DNA of 36,113 nucleotides from Hondaea fermentalgiana (GCA_014084085.1 NPFB01000016.1:197540-233652), one strand, 5' to 3'. Counted from the stretch's first letter, positions 1 through 9,048 are shown. The notes: generated by a model not told the origin, from the sequence alone. Numbers and translations are program-made.

Positions 1-2
1 GG

Positions 3-1877
3 GCGGTGCGGACCAGCCCGCGCGCGAGCCGGGACCTGGGCCTGGGCCTGGGATTGAGGCCCAGCGCGAGCGCGCTGCAGCTGACGGCGCTGCGCAGCGG
101 CTCCGGCGGCGCGCGGCGGTGGATGTCGGACGACGGGCGCGGCAAGCCCAAGTCCGGCTTCAGCGGCTGGGAGAAGAAGCTCGCCTCGCCCTCCGGCGGG
201 CTCCCGGACTTTATCGAGCACTGGAGCCGCGACCTGTTCAAGAAGACGGGCGCGGGCCTGGCCGTGGGCGCGGGCGTGCTCGGGCTCGCGTGGGGCCCCT
301 CGCTCGGGACCTTTGCGGCCGCCGGCTTCGTGGGCGCCTACTGGGCGCTCGGCATGCGCGATATGGCGCAGCCCAGCCACACGATCCGACGCAACTTCCC
401 CGTTTTGGGCCACATGAGATATCTCCTCGAGTCCGTGCGGCCCGAGATCCGACAGTACTTTATCGAGGACGACAACGAGGGCAAACCCTTTAGTCGCGAA
501 CAACGCAGCATCGTGTACCAGCGCGCCAAGGGCATGTCAGATACCCAGCCCTTTGGCACGCGTCGAGACGTGTACACCGAGGGCTACGAGTGGGTGAACC
601 AGTCCATTTGGCCCTGCGAGGTGGCGGAAGAGAAGAAGCGTGTCACCATTGGCAACCACGACTGCAAGCAGCCGTACTCGGCCTCGCGTTTAAACATTTC
701 TGCCATGAGCTACGGCGCTCTCAGCGATAACGCCATCCTGGCCCTCAACGAAGCAGCAAAGGCCGGCAACTTTTATCACAATACCGGAGAAGGCGGCGTC
801 AGTCGCTTTCACCTCCAGCCCGGTGGCGATATCGTTTGGAACATTGGCACGGGCTACTTTGGCTGTCGCAATAAAAATGGCACCTTTGACGCCGCCCAGT
901 TCAGCGACCGCGTGGCAGATCCCCGCATCAAGATGGTCGAGATTAAGATCTCCCAGGGCGCCAAGCCCGGCCACGGTGGAATGCTTCCTGGCATCAAGGT
1001 GACGGAGAAGATTGCCGAGGCGCGCGGCGTCGAGGTCGGGGAAACCTGTAACTCGCCGCCCGGCCATAGCGCCTTCAAGGACGCTCGCGGACTTATTCGC
1101 TTTGTAGATCATCTGCGCGAGCTTTCGGACGGCAAGCCCGTGGGATTCAAGCTCTGCATGGGCAAGCCTACGGAAATTGCGGCGATCATTGGCGCCATGC
1201 GCGAGATGGACGTCTATCCAGACTTTATCACGGTCGATGGCGCCGAAGGCGGTACGGGCGCGGCGCCTTCCGAGTTTTCCAACCACATTGGCTTTCCGCT
1301 CCAGGATGCCCTCCAGTTTGTCAACAATATGCTTGTTGGTGCTGATGTGCGCGACAACGTCAAGGTCATCGCCTCGGGCAAGGTCATTACCGGTTTTTCC
1401 ATGGTACGCGCACACGCGCTCGGAGCCGATGTTTGCAACTCTGCACGTGCCATGATGTTCGCTCTTGGCTGCATTCAGGCGCTGAAGTGTAACACCAACA
1501 AGTGCCCCACCGGTATCACCACGAGCGACCCGGAGCTCATGGCTGGTCTCCACGTGCCTACGAAAGCGGACCGCGTTGAGCGCTTTCACAACAAGACACT
1601 TCAAAACTTTTTCGAGATCGTTGGCGCCATGGGTCTCGAGGATCCGCGTTTGCTTGGACCCACGCATGTGATGCGTCGCACGGCCGGAGGCACTTACATT
1701 CAGAGCTATGGCGGTATTTTCCCCATGCTTCAGCCTGGTGATCTCATTTCGCGTTCTGCGGAAAAGCACCCGTCCAACATTCAGGCCTTTTGGGATCAAG
1801 GTCAGGAGCTCTTGCGCGGAAAGCGCATCAAGAGTTTCCCTCTCACCTTCAAGTCCACCTCGCATAATCAGCTCTAA
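3..1877 (+). CDS. FMN-binding glutamate synthase family protein, 5' truncated by window edge
   Basis: This is a flavin enzyme of the glutamate-synthase synthase-domain family (YerD-like), probably mitochondrial and membrane-attached. The frame is open to the left edge and its first codons are not ATG. The only early in-frame ATG is at 123. The 38 residues before it are rich in Arg, Ser and Leu and end ARRW, like a mitochondrial presequence, so the true start is probably outside the window. Counting from the GTG at 6, a hydrophobic Gly/Ala segment lies at about 82-114 and the FMN barrel at about 220-560. Seen in the barrel are MSYGALS (234-240), GEGG (261-264), SQGAKPGHGG (316-325), the DGAEGGTGAAP loop (411-421) and C489-x5-C495-x4-C500. 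The cysteine spacing matches the 3Fe-4S ligands of glutamate synthase. The N-terminal glutaminase and C-terminal GXGXG domains of full GOGAT are absent, so it should not be called a complete glutamate synthase. Its substrate is unknown. Confidence 0.88.
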   Translation, partial: AVRTSPRASRDLGLGLGLRPSASALQLTALRSGSGGARRWMSDDGRGKPKSGFSGWEKKLASPSGGLPDFIEHWSRDLFKKTGAGLAVGAGVLGLAWGPSLGTFAAAGFVGAYWALGMRDMAQPSHTIRRNFPVLGHMRYLLESVRPEIRQYFIEDDNEGKPFSREQRSIVYQRAKGMSDTQPFGTRRDVYTEGYEWVNQSIWPCEVAEEKKRVTIGNHDCKQPYSASRLNISAMSYGALSDNAILALNEAAKAGNFYHNTGEGGVSRFHLQPGGDIVWNIGTGYFGCRNKNGTFDAAQFSDRVADPRIKMVEIKISQGAKPGHGGMLPGIKVTEKIAEARGVEVGETCNSPPGHSAFKDARGLIRFVDHLRELSDGKPVGFKLCMGKPTEIAAIIGAMREMDVYPDFITVDGAEGGTGAAPSEFSNHIGFPLQDALQFVNNMLVGADVRDNVKVIASGKVITGFSMVRAHALGADVCNSARAMMFALGCIQALKCNTNKCPTGITTSDPELMAGLHVPTKADRVERFHNKTLQNFFEIVGAMGLEDPRLLGPTHVMRRTAGGTYIQSYGGIFPMLQPGDLISRSAEKHPSNIQAFWDQGQELLRGKRIKSFPLTFKSTSHNQL

Positions 1878-2383
1878 AATGAACCAGAGCAGCCCTCGAG
1901 GGGAATGGCTAAATCTAGGCTAGCTTAGAAGGCGACCACACTGACTCACGCATGCACGCACGCGCGCACGCAATTTCTCATGGAAAATGTCCTTGCCAAC
2001 CAAGGTATAGCAGGTAAATAGAAACCAATTCACGTCCCGTTTTCCCCTTTGCAAATGTAGCCCTTGCTCGAACACAACGTCGATACAGCAGTGCGATCTC
2101 GTGCGAGGTTGCGACCAGTAAGTAGGCCGGCCTAGTATGGTTCCAATTATTTCGCTTCATTTTCGATAGGCAGCGTGCGGTGTGGCTGGGCTGTCGCAAA
2201 ACAAAAACGTTGCCCGTCCAGGCTACGAAGCCAGAGCGCCTGGCGCGCCGCGACCACCTGCTAGCAAGCACCGCGCGACAGTACGAGCGTCACCCTACCT
2301 CGCGCGCGCAACAGTAGCAGTAGCAGCAGCAGCAGCAGCAGCAGCAGCTGTGCCCGTGTCTAGAGCCGAGGAAATCGGTGACC
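1878..2383. other. Intergenic spacer between glutamate-synthase-like and cyclophilin genes
   Basis: No gene is supported here. The spacer holds the 3' end of the upstream gene, a short alternating CA/CG tract near 1950-1972, and a CAG-type trinucleotide repeat (about 2312-2349) just ahead of the cyclophilin ATG. Short open frames on both strands are low-complexity products of that repeat. Confidence 0.6.
2312..2349. repeat. GCA/CAG microsatellite in the cyclophilin leader
   Basis: About a dozen CAG/TAG-type triplets, the later ones pure CAG, ending 34 bases before the ATG at 2384. It lies in the presumed 5' UTR and is not translated in the chosen model. Confidence 0.9.
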
Positions 2384-3283
2384 ATGCCGGCCAACGACGA
2401 AATGACGACGGTGGTGGGATTGGCCTCGTCGAGCCCCACTGCAGAGCTGCACAGTGAATCGCGCGAGCTGCAGGACGCTGAAGAGGTGGGAGAGGACGAG
2501 GTGCTCGATGCTGCGGAGAGCGTTCCTGTCACCATGGTCCTGCATCACCACGCCACGGGATCAAAGGAGGCCGTTCAGATGGAGGTGTACCCTAATCTGG
2601 CCCCTTTGGGCGCCGAGCGCTTTCTTAAGCTGGTGGACGCGCACTTTTACGATGGTGCGTGCTTTTTCCGCGTCATGAAAAAGTTTGTGGCGCAAGTCGG
2701 TATCCCGGCGAACCCAGAAATGTCCGAGGGCTGGGGCGAGTTCAAAGATGACCCGGTGCGGCAGTCCAACACGCGTGGCTGGATTTCCTTTGCTGCCAAG
2801 GGCCAGCCCAACACACGCTCATTCCAGTTCTTCTTTAACTACCGGGATAACCATGGACTCGACTCGCAGCGCTTCGCGCCCTTTGCCAAAGTCATCGCAA
2901 ATATGGAAGGTGTCGACCGTATTAAGGAAATGAAGGACGGAAGAGGTGCTCCATCTCAGGCCCAGATTCAACGACTTGGCAACGAGTACCTTTTGCGCAA
3001 ATATCCGGACTTGTCCTGCATTGAGGTGATGCGCCGAGGCGAGCCCGATGGTGTCATTGGCCAGGAGAGCCTTACCTCCAGCACCACCGGATCTGATCCT
3101 TTCGGCGCCTCATCGTCTGTTGGTGTGGCGAGTCCCGGTTTCTCTCGACTCGGTAGCAGCGACGAAGGATCGTCTTCGGGAAGTCTTGTCCTTTTTGTCT
3201 TTGTCCTTGCTGTGCTCTTTGGCACTCTCGGTGGTTGCCGTCGGGCGAATTCGTGGCGGTTTGCGCGCGATCTCGAGGACTAA
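2384..3283 (+). CDS. Divergent cyclophilin-type peptidyl-prolyl isomerase with C-terminal membrane anchor
   Basis: This is a 299-residue protein. The start is the ATG at 2384, with an ACC immediately before it; the frame also has a GTG two codons upstream. Residues 1-48 are acidic and disordered. Residues about 49-225 form a cyclophilin domain. The block FFRVMKKFVAQ carries the active-site Arg, Phe and Gln equivalents, and SFQFFF carries the later Gln and Phe. The Trp that in human CypA contacts cyclosporin (W121) is not at the expected place, where the sequence reads NHGLDS. After a Ser/Gly-rich linker, a single hydrophobic helix (about SLVLFVFVLAVLFGTLGG) is followed by a short basic tail, giving a tail-anchored topology. 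The family catalyses proline isomerisation. This member probably faces the cytosol from an organelle membrane; which organelle cannot be told. Altered pocket residues could reduce activity or cyclosporin binding (inference). Confidence 0.85.
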   Translation: MPANDEMTTVVGLASSSPTAELHSESRELQDAEEVGEDEVLDAAESVPVTMVLHHHATGSKEAVQMEVYPNLAPLGAERFLKLVDAHFYDGACFFRVMKKFVAQVGIPANPEMSEGWGEFKDDPVRQSNTRGWISFAAKGQPNTRSFQFFFNYRDNHGLDSQRFAPFAKVIANMEGVDRIKEMKDGRGAPSQAQIQRLGNEYLLRKYPDLSCIEVMRRGEPDGVIGQESLTSSTTGSDPFGASSSVGVASPGFSRLGSSDEGSSSGSLVLFVFVLAVLFGTLGGCRRANSWRFARDLED

Positions 3284-3638
3284 GCAGTGTACTTTTTCCT
3301 GCGTTGCGCACCGCAAGGTAAATGCGAAGCGAACAAGCAAGTGGCGATTGCAATCAGTCTGCGACACTATGGTTTTCGTCGTCCATAGCACAGTCTGTGC
3401 TTCAGACTTTTCGTGCACAAGAAGCTTTCGATGTAAAGACGCCGACGACCTCGCCAATGGAAAAAAAAAGAAAAAAAGAAAAAAGAAGCAAAAACAGAAA
3501 AAGCGGCAGCAACAAACAAGTTGAGATTCCTACGGCAAGCTGGATCCACTGAAAGTTAACTGTAAGTGAAGATCAAGATCAAGAGAGAAAGAAAGAGTAG
3601 AATTGAGATAAGTGAGCAAAATGATAAACGAACGCAGA
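3284..3638. other. Convergent 3' spacer with A-rich tract
   Basis: This stretch lies between the stop codons of the cyclophilin (+) and the ribonuclease-kappa-like gene (-). It contains an A-rich tract at about 3461-3503 and nothing that looks coding. The two transcripts probably end here. Confidence 0.6.
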
Positions 3639-4067
3639 TTATTGGACAGAAACCTGAGCGGAGTTGAGAGGCCTGGTGCTTCCGTTGCCAGCGAGGGAAT
3701 CGGCCGCCAAAAGACCAAAGTCGAGCGTCCCGTTCTGCTGAAGAGACTCGAGCTCAATGTTGTTGTCAGAAGTAGCGGCCTTCGAAGAGGTCGTCTTTTG
3801 CTCCTTCTTGCTGTGAATCACGAAGGAGACCATGCACATGCAAAAGATGGCGGCGTAGATGCCGGCTCCAATGAAGGAGTTCGTGGCGGCGTACTCGGCC
3901 TCGTGCTCGTCGTGGATGCCGTGGATGTACTCCCACTGGATGGTCATGAGGATACCGAGGACAGCCAGAAACACCGTGCCAATGAGGCTGAAGAGCGCGC
4001 AGCACACGCTCCCTGCCTTGGTCGAGCAGCACGCCATGCACTTGAGGCAGTCCAGACAGGCCCCCAT
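3639..4067 (-). CDS. Small two-helix membrane protein, ribonuclease kappa-like
   Basis: This is a 142-residue protein with an ATG at 4067 and TAA at 3639. The N-terminus is strikingly cysteine-rich (seven Cys in the first 23 residues). Two hydrophobic helices follow, about 21-43 (ALFSLIGTVFLAVLGIL) and 64-84 (SFIGAGIYAAIFCMCMVSF), separated by a short acidic/His loop. The pattern of a first helix ending in LGIL, a short loop, then IGAGIY in helix 2 and a basic end resembles the RNase kappa (RNASEK) family. Members of that family associate with the vacuolar H+-ATPase in animals. A polar tail of about 55 residues extends beyond the usual end of the family. It is convergent with the cyclophilin and not obviously linked to it. 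The match is a pattern judgement; another small tetraspan-like or Cys-rich membrane protein is possible. Confidence 0.6.
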   Translation of the reverse strand: MGACLDCLKCMACCSTKAGSVCCALFSLIGTVFLAVLGILMTIQWEYIHGIHDEHEAEYAATNSFIGAGIYAAIFCMCMVSFVIHSKKEQKTTSSKAATSDNNIELESLQQNGTLDFGLLAADSLAGNGSTRPLNSAQVSVQ

Positions 4068-4386
4068 CTTCTCAGCCCCCGCTTGCTCGCCGCGCTTCTC
4101 TCCTCGCCCTCGCCCTTGCCCTCCGCCGCGCGCGCGTGCACCTCGTCGCCCTGCGCAGCCTCGCCCACCCAGCTAGCTCGCTAGCTGCACTATGAGCTCG
4201 CTCGCTCGCTCGGCGCGATCTCCCGCGTCCGCGCGCCGCCGTCCGCGCGCCTGCCCGCGCCCTCGCGCGCCCTCCCGCTCGCCGCCCGCTCGCTCGCCGC
4301 GTGCGTGCGTGCGTGCGCGCGTGGTCGCTCGCTCGCTCGCTCCGGCCGCCTCGCGTCTGGTTTTGGAGCTCGCAAAGCGCCAACTT

Positions 4387-4413
4387 GCCTCGCCTCGCCT
4401 CGCCTCGCCTCGC
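4387..4413. repeat. CCTCG pentanucleotide repeat
   Basis: About five tandem CCTCG units upstream of the ribonuclease-kappa-like gene. CTCG and GTGC tetranucleotide runs lie just before it at about 4285-4345. Confidence 0.85.
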
Positions 4414-5271
4414 TGCTTCTGCTATGCGAGTCCTGCAGCACGCTTCCGCTCCTGTACTGCGCCGCGCCCACTGCGCTATACGGCGATGCTCACTGCCGCT
4501 TCTGCGATACTCCACTACGGCTCGCCCGCCGCAAGTGCAAGCTGCCCTGCCCCCGAGCAGCCCAGGCAGGCCGGTGCGTGCTTCTGCCGGCCGCGGTTTG
4601 CAAAGTTTGCGGCAGTGGCGGGGACGGGATAGCCGACTTGCGCGGCGCGCGGCAAGTGCGCTATCGGCAGTGCAGGGCGGGGCAGCGCAAGTGCAAATGC
4701 GTTGCGCGCTCTCGCACCGGCCAGCCGAGTCATGTCCCGGGGCGCGGCGCTGCAGTATCCTGGAAGCGGGATTACAGGCCTAAGTAAAGATAGGCCGGTT
4801 ACGAGACTCTGCGGAAGCCCCCTGCAGCGGAGACGCGAGCGTGCGTCATAAGATGGATCGGGGGGTAGGAGAGTAGCTTATGGTGCTCGCTGGGGGGGAG
4901 AAAGGTGGCAGTGGTCAGCTTGTGTGGAGAGGCAGTGGAGAGAGTGGCAGTGGAAGCTCGATTGTATAGAAGAGTTTCCACTGGTGAATGGTTGTCGCAG
5001 TGGAGATGTGAGTGGAGTGGAAAGAGGCCTATAGACGCGAGCGGAGGGGAGATGGAAGGGCGGAAAGAGCGCGGTCGCGGCGCGACGTACGCGGAACGCA
5101 AAATCGAGGCGGAAGATATCCGGTGAACGGATCGATTTCTAGGCTGCGGTATATTTGCTCGGCGACCGTCGGTGAGAGCGGCACGGGACAGGGTGGCGAC
5201 GTTGAAAGAGGGAAAGAATGAGCGAGGGAAGGACCGTCGCGGCCAAGCAAGCGGCCGAGCGATCGATCGGT

Positions 5272-5297
5272 CGAACGAACGAACGAACGAACGAACG
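5272..5297. repeat. CGAA tetranucleotide repeat
   Basis: About six tandem CGAA units, preceded by a GATCGATCGG stretch, in the spacer upstream of the SNF1-type kinase. Confidence 0.9.
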
Positions 5298-5359
5298 ATC
5301 GACCGCTCGGCTGGCTTGAGATACGCATACATTGTGCATTCTTGCTTGCACGCAAGCAG

Positions 5360-5365
5360 TATAAA
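5360..5365 (+). promoter_or_regulatory. Possible TATA box
   Basis: A TATAAA hexamer lies about 1.2 kb before the kinase ATG at 6577. If functional it implies a long or spliced 5' leader. A single six-base match is weak evidence. Confidence 0.15.
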
Positions 5366-5393
5366 TGCACGCATGTGTAGGTGGTGCCGGCCA

Positions 5394-5460
5394 GTGAGTT
5401 GAGTTGAGCTGACAGCGAGTTGAGTTGAGTTGAGTTGAGTTGAGTTGAGTTGAGTTGAGA
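5394..5460. repeat. TTGAG pentanucleotide repeat
   Basis: Two TTGAG units, a short interruption (CTGACAGCGAG), then eight or more tandem TTGAG units. The tract produces runs of Asn-Ser-Thr-Gln-Leu on the minus strand, which explains a spurious open frame there. Confidence 0.92.
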
Positions 5461-5891
5461 GCGCTCGCTGCCGAGAGCGAGTGGCCCGACCACTCGCTGC
5501 GGAGACACCGCTTGCTCGCAACGGAGGTGAACAAGTCGGTCCGTGCGGAGCGGGCAGCGCAAAGGTTGAGAGCGCGTGGCATCGGAGCTGCAGAGCGACC
5601 GAGTCGACCTGGGATAAGAAAATCCAGAATCGCGCGAGGATAAGAGACGGGGACACGGAGAGGGGCCGAGAGCGAGAGCGCGAGAGCGCGAGAGCAGGAG
5701 AGCGTTGAGGAGGGAGGGGAAAAGGAAAATCTGCGGAACGAGAGGACAACGTGGCGGCCGAATCTAAAAGGCTTGCTCCCTCGCAAGCAAAGCCGTACCG
5801 GCTCAACTCGAGTAACTCGCACAGCGTAGTCGATCGAGCCTGTCGTCAACAAGAGGCGAACGGCTTCGTAAGCGCGAGTCATTCTGCTAAA

Positions 5892-5892
<1 letters not shown>

Positions 5893-5922
<30 letters not shown>
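5893..5922. repeat. GA dinucleotide repeat
   Basis: About fifteen GA units about 650 bases upstream of the kinase start. It could act as a GAGA-type promoter element or be plain microsatellite. Confidence 0.9.
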
Positions 5923-5926
<4 letters not shown>

Positions 5927-6576
5927 CATCCACAACAGGCGAGTATTCGCAAAAAGGTTAGACAGACATCAGCCATCACTAGAACATCGGTGTTTAAGAA
6001 CAGAGTTGACAAAAAGTCAGCGGTGATCGCACTCACTTGGCGCGGACGGAGAGACGTGGAGAAGGCTGGCTGTGCAGTACCTTTGCTCACGCGCACGCGA
6101 ATACGCAAGTGAGGCGCGAGCTTCGCGGCGCAGAGTGCGGGTGGGGCATTGTTACTTGCTGATTCGGGCAGAAGGACTTGCAAGCGAGCATTTGACGAAA
6201 CGTGCAGCGGGGCAAGAAGCGAGCCTTGCTCGTCCATCCGGCCGGCCGCCCAGCAAGAAAAAAGAAAGAACGCCACAGCGACAGTAACTTGCAGAGGCCT
6301 GAGCCTGACCGTGAAGTTGCGCGCAAACCGTGAGCAAACTGACTGGGTTTCGGTATTCTGGTGCATCGATCAATTGACGACGTGTTCGTTGTAGCGAACA
6401 GCGCGCAGCGCTTTGTGCCAACGCTGAACCGGCACTCTCTTCACAGCGAAAATTTCGCGACGCTGTCTTTTCTCTGGCCAGATCCGCAATCACTCACGCA
6501 ACAGGTAATTTGCAAAAAGTTCGATCGTACCGCGGAGCATTGTAGCCGTAGTTGAGCCACGCGACGCGAGGACATC

Positions 6577-9048
6577 ATGCGTCTCGTTCAGAGACCCGGC
6601 ATGCCGAGGCCTCCTCAAACGGCACGAAGGACAGACCAAAGTGCATATGCCAAAGCCAGTCGAATTCTAGAAGAATCCACACAGCACCCGTCGCAGCAAG
6701 CTACGAGCAAAGAGAATGCCCAAACTAGGAATGCAGAAGTTTCCCAACGCCGAAACTTGGTAGCGACGGCGGGGGCAGCAGCGACTTCTTCTGAGTCACC
6801 AGCGCAACAACCTCGTCGAATGCCAGCACTACTTCCGCTCATGTCCAAAAACCGGAAGTCAAGCGCAGCAGGAGTCAAAGGTGCAGCGAAAGCGCCAACT
6901 TCCTCGATCGCAGCAGCGGCCGCATCCGCAGCTGCTTCCGTGGCGGCTTCTGCCGTGGCTGCTGCAGAAACGACGGCCGTACCTAGAGTCGCAGCTGCGC
7001 AACCACGAACTCAGAACTCGATTTCTGTGCCTGGGTCGCCCGCCATGACAGAAAAAGGGGCAATGAAAGCTCTTGCAAGCGCCTCCGCGGCCAAGCAAAA
7101 GGCAAAGAAACGCGAGAACCGCACAATTGGGCACTATATCATTGGCGAGACGCTTGGCGAGGGCACCTTTGGAAAGGTACGACGCGGCATGCACACACTG
7201 ACAGGCGAGACCGTGGCTGTCAAAGTTTTGGAGAAAAGCAAAATTCGCACCGAGGGAGACCTGACGCGAGTGACGCGCGAGATCAAAATTCTGAAAAAGA
7301 CGAGACACGGAAATTGCCTGCGCCTTCTCGAAGTCATCGACACGCCCAAGCAAATCTTCCTCATGATGGAGTTCCTCAACGGCGGCGAGCTCTTTGACTA
7401 TATTGTGGAGAAGCACCGACTCACGGAGCAAGAAGCCTGCGAGATCTTTTCTCAGGTCCTCGACGGCGTGCAATACCTTCATGAGCACAATGTCATTCAC
7501 CGGGATCTCAAGCCTGAGAACTTGCTCTTGCAGAGACACAATGACGGTTCCTTCCTCATTAAGGTTGCCGACTTTGGTCTGAGCAACACGAACGAAGGAA
7601 GCAAGCTCCTCGGTACGGCGTGCGGCTCGCCTTGCTACGCAGCCCCAGAAATGATCGCGGGGAAAAAGTATGACGGCACCAAGTCCGACATCTGGAGTCT
7701 TGGAGTCGTTCTCTTTGCGCTCGTGGCTGGTTATCTTCCCTTTGAAGACAACGACACGCCCAAGCTGTACCGTAAAATTCTTCACGCCAACTACAAGTGT
7801 CCTTCGCACATTTCTGCAGAGGTAAAGGACCTTTTGTCCAAAATTCTCGAGGTGCAACCAAAGAAACGTATTACTATTGAAGGTATTCGCAAACACCTGT
7901 GGATGCGGCGACACATGGGCCTCTCGCGCATGCGCGACAACCAGTCTTTTCGATCCTTTATGAGCCTGCAATCCTTGGAGGAAGAGCAGGACCCAACGGA
8001 CGGAACGGTTGAGGTGGATGAGCGAATCATGAACGAACTCATTGGTTATGGGCTCGACCGTAACTATATCTGCGAAAGTATTCTGCGACAAAAGCACAAC
8101 TCTGCAACGGCCTCGTACTTTTTGGTCACGGAGCGCTTTCGTCGGCTCGAGCAACGAGGCGTTCAGCTCAAGCCGCGACGCATGCGGTCCTTCCCTACGG
8201 GCCCTGGGCAACCGAGCGACACAGCTTCATCCCAGCATAATGGGAAGGAAGCATCGCAGCTGCAGGAGGAGGAACAAAAGGCGCAGGAAGATGGTTCACG
8301 GTCGGCCGTAGGATCCCACGCGGAACCTTCACCCGGCCTCTCGCGCAACAACGGTGATCATCCGCCGTTGCAGGAAAGCCGCCCCAAAAATAAAACGACC
8401 ACTCCAGATGCACCACAGCGACGAGCAACGATCGCGACCCCGAGCGAGGCAATGCCAGACGCCCACTTAGCGCTCGCCTTTGCTTCTTCGGAGCGCCGCG
8501 CCTCGCTTGGACCCGCATTTGCGCACCAGCAAGCCCTGATGCTGCAGCAGCAGCAGCAACAGCAACTGCGCCACCTGCAGCATTTGCAGCAAAAGCAGCT
8601 TGATCATATGCAGCAAAAGCAGGCCGGGATGATATCTTTGGCAGCGTCTTCTGTGGATACGGGTGAGAGTGAGGCTTCTTCTCTTTTGCCAGTTGTGATG
8701 CCTCCAGGAAGAACTGGAAGCTCACCTACATCCCGCCCGTCAAACTCTCCCGACTCAGAGGCCTCGACAGATTCCCAACAGATGCAGGCGTCGAGGCGCG
8801 TCGTGAATGTGAACGACAAAAGTGCTCCTCGTTGTGCTTCGCCAGAGTCGTCCACCTCGAGCAAGGACGATCCCCCTGCTCGCGACCCCACCTCTGTGTC
8901 TGCACTGGACGAGAGCAAGCTCACTTCGATGCTTCGAAAGACAAAATTGAAACCTGAGCCGCCAAAGAAACCCGAAGGCCAGACCACTTCCACGAGCAAA
9001 AACGGGCGCCCAGCTTTGAAACTTACGCCCGTTAGCCCGCCTCAGTGA
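6577..9048 (+). CDS. SNF1/AMPK-related serine/threonine kinase with UBA-like segment
   Basis: This is an 823-residue protein with its ATG at 6577. Residues 1-180 are low-complexity, Ala/Ser-rich and basic. The kinase domain (about 187-440) is intact: GEGTFGKV (194-201), catalytic Lys in VAVK (K216), HRDLKPEN (308-315), DFG (332-334) and APE (356-358). The activation loop reads LLGTACGSP, placing the expected phosphorylated Thr at T347, as in CAMKL-family kinases activated by LKB1-type upstream kinases. A UBA-like helical segment follows at about 479-528 (DERIMNELIGYGL onward), as in SNF1, MARK and SIK kinases. The tail is disordered with a Gln-rich block at about 654-683. No clear C-terminal KA1 or regulatory-subunit-binding domain is seen. 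The likely role is an energy, stress or polarity kinase; the AMPK, MARK/SIK and BRSK subgroups cannot be separated by eye. It is convergent with the SMG7-like gene. Confidence 0.93.
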   Translation: MRLVQRPGMPRPPQTARRTDQSAYAKASRILEESTQHPSQQATSKENAQTRNAEVSQRRNLVATAGAAATSSESPAQQPRRMPALLPLMSKNRKSSAAGVKGAAKAPTSSIAAAAASAAASVAASAVAAAETTAVPRVAAAQPRTQNSISVPGSPAMTEKGAMKALASASAAKQKAKKRENRTIGHYIIGETLGEGTFGKVRRGMHTLTGETVAVKVLEKSKIRTEGDLTRVTREIKILKKTRHGNCLRLLEVIDTPKQIFLMMEFLNGGELFDYIVEKHRLTEQEACEIFSQVLDGVQYLHEHNVIHRDLKPENLLLQRHNDGSFLIKVADFGLSNTNEGSKLLGTACGSPCYAAPEMIAGKKYDGTKSDIWSLGVVLFALVAGYLPFEDNDTPKLYRKILHANYKCPSHISAEVKDLLSKILEVQPKKRITIEGIRKHLWMRRHMGLSRMRDNQSFRSFMSLQSLEEEQDPTDGTVEVDERIMNELIGYGLDRNYICESILRQKHNSATASYFLVTERFRRLEQRGVQLKPRRMRSFPTGPGQPSDTASSQHNGKEASQLQEEEQKAQEDGSRSAVGSHAEPSPGLSRNNGDHPPLQESRPKNKTTTPDAPQRRATIATPSEAMPDAHLALAFASSERRASLGPAFAHQQALMLQQQQQQQLRHLQHLQQKQLDHMQQKQAGMISLAASSVDTGESEASSLLPVVMPPGRTGSSPTSRPSNSPDSEASTDSQQMQASRRVVNVNDKSAPRCASPESSTSSKDDPPARDPTSVSALDESKLTSMLRKTKLKPEPPKKPEGQTTSTSKNGRPALKLTPVSPPQ

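Larger units (their letters stand above)
4068..6576. other. 2.5-kb repeat-rich spacer between divergent genes
   Basis: The spacer separates the minus-strand ribonuclease-kappa-like gene from the plus-strand SNF1-type kinase, so both promoters should lie here. From 4070 to 4420 it is extremely GC-rich with CTCG, GTGC and CCTCG repeats. Three copies of GCAAGTGC occur at 4531-4694. Tetra-, penta- and dinucleotide tracts follow at 5272-5297, 5394-5460 and 5893-5922, and a TATAAA sits near 5360. Long open frames here (for example 4799-5806, minus) translate into Ser/Arg/Leu repeats and have no recognisable domain, so no gene is called. Confidence 0.6.

Noticed and set aside
690..1865. 391-residue open frame antisense to the glutamate-synthase-like gene
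   Set aside because: It mirrors the codon bias of a clearly conserved gene on the other strand and shows no domain.
4305..4787. Cys-rich plus-strand frame with zinc-finger-like CxxC pairs
   Set aside because: The Cys codons come from repeated GCAAGTGC-type words. Frames on both sides are equally open and no family pattern or good start is seen.
4799..5933. Two long minus-strand frames (335 and 264 residues)
   Set aside because: Their translations follow the TTGAG, CGAA and GA repeats (Asn-Ser-Thr-Gln, Arg-Ser-Phe and Ser-Leu runs) and contain no domain.
6859..8211. 450-residue open frame antisense to the SNF1-type kinase
   Set aside because: It lies entirely opposite the intact kinase; such long antisense frames arise from GC-rich third positions.
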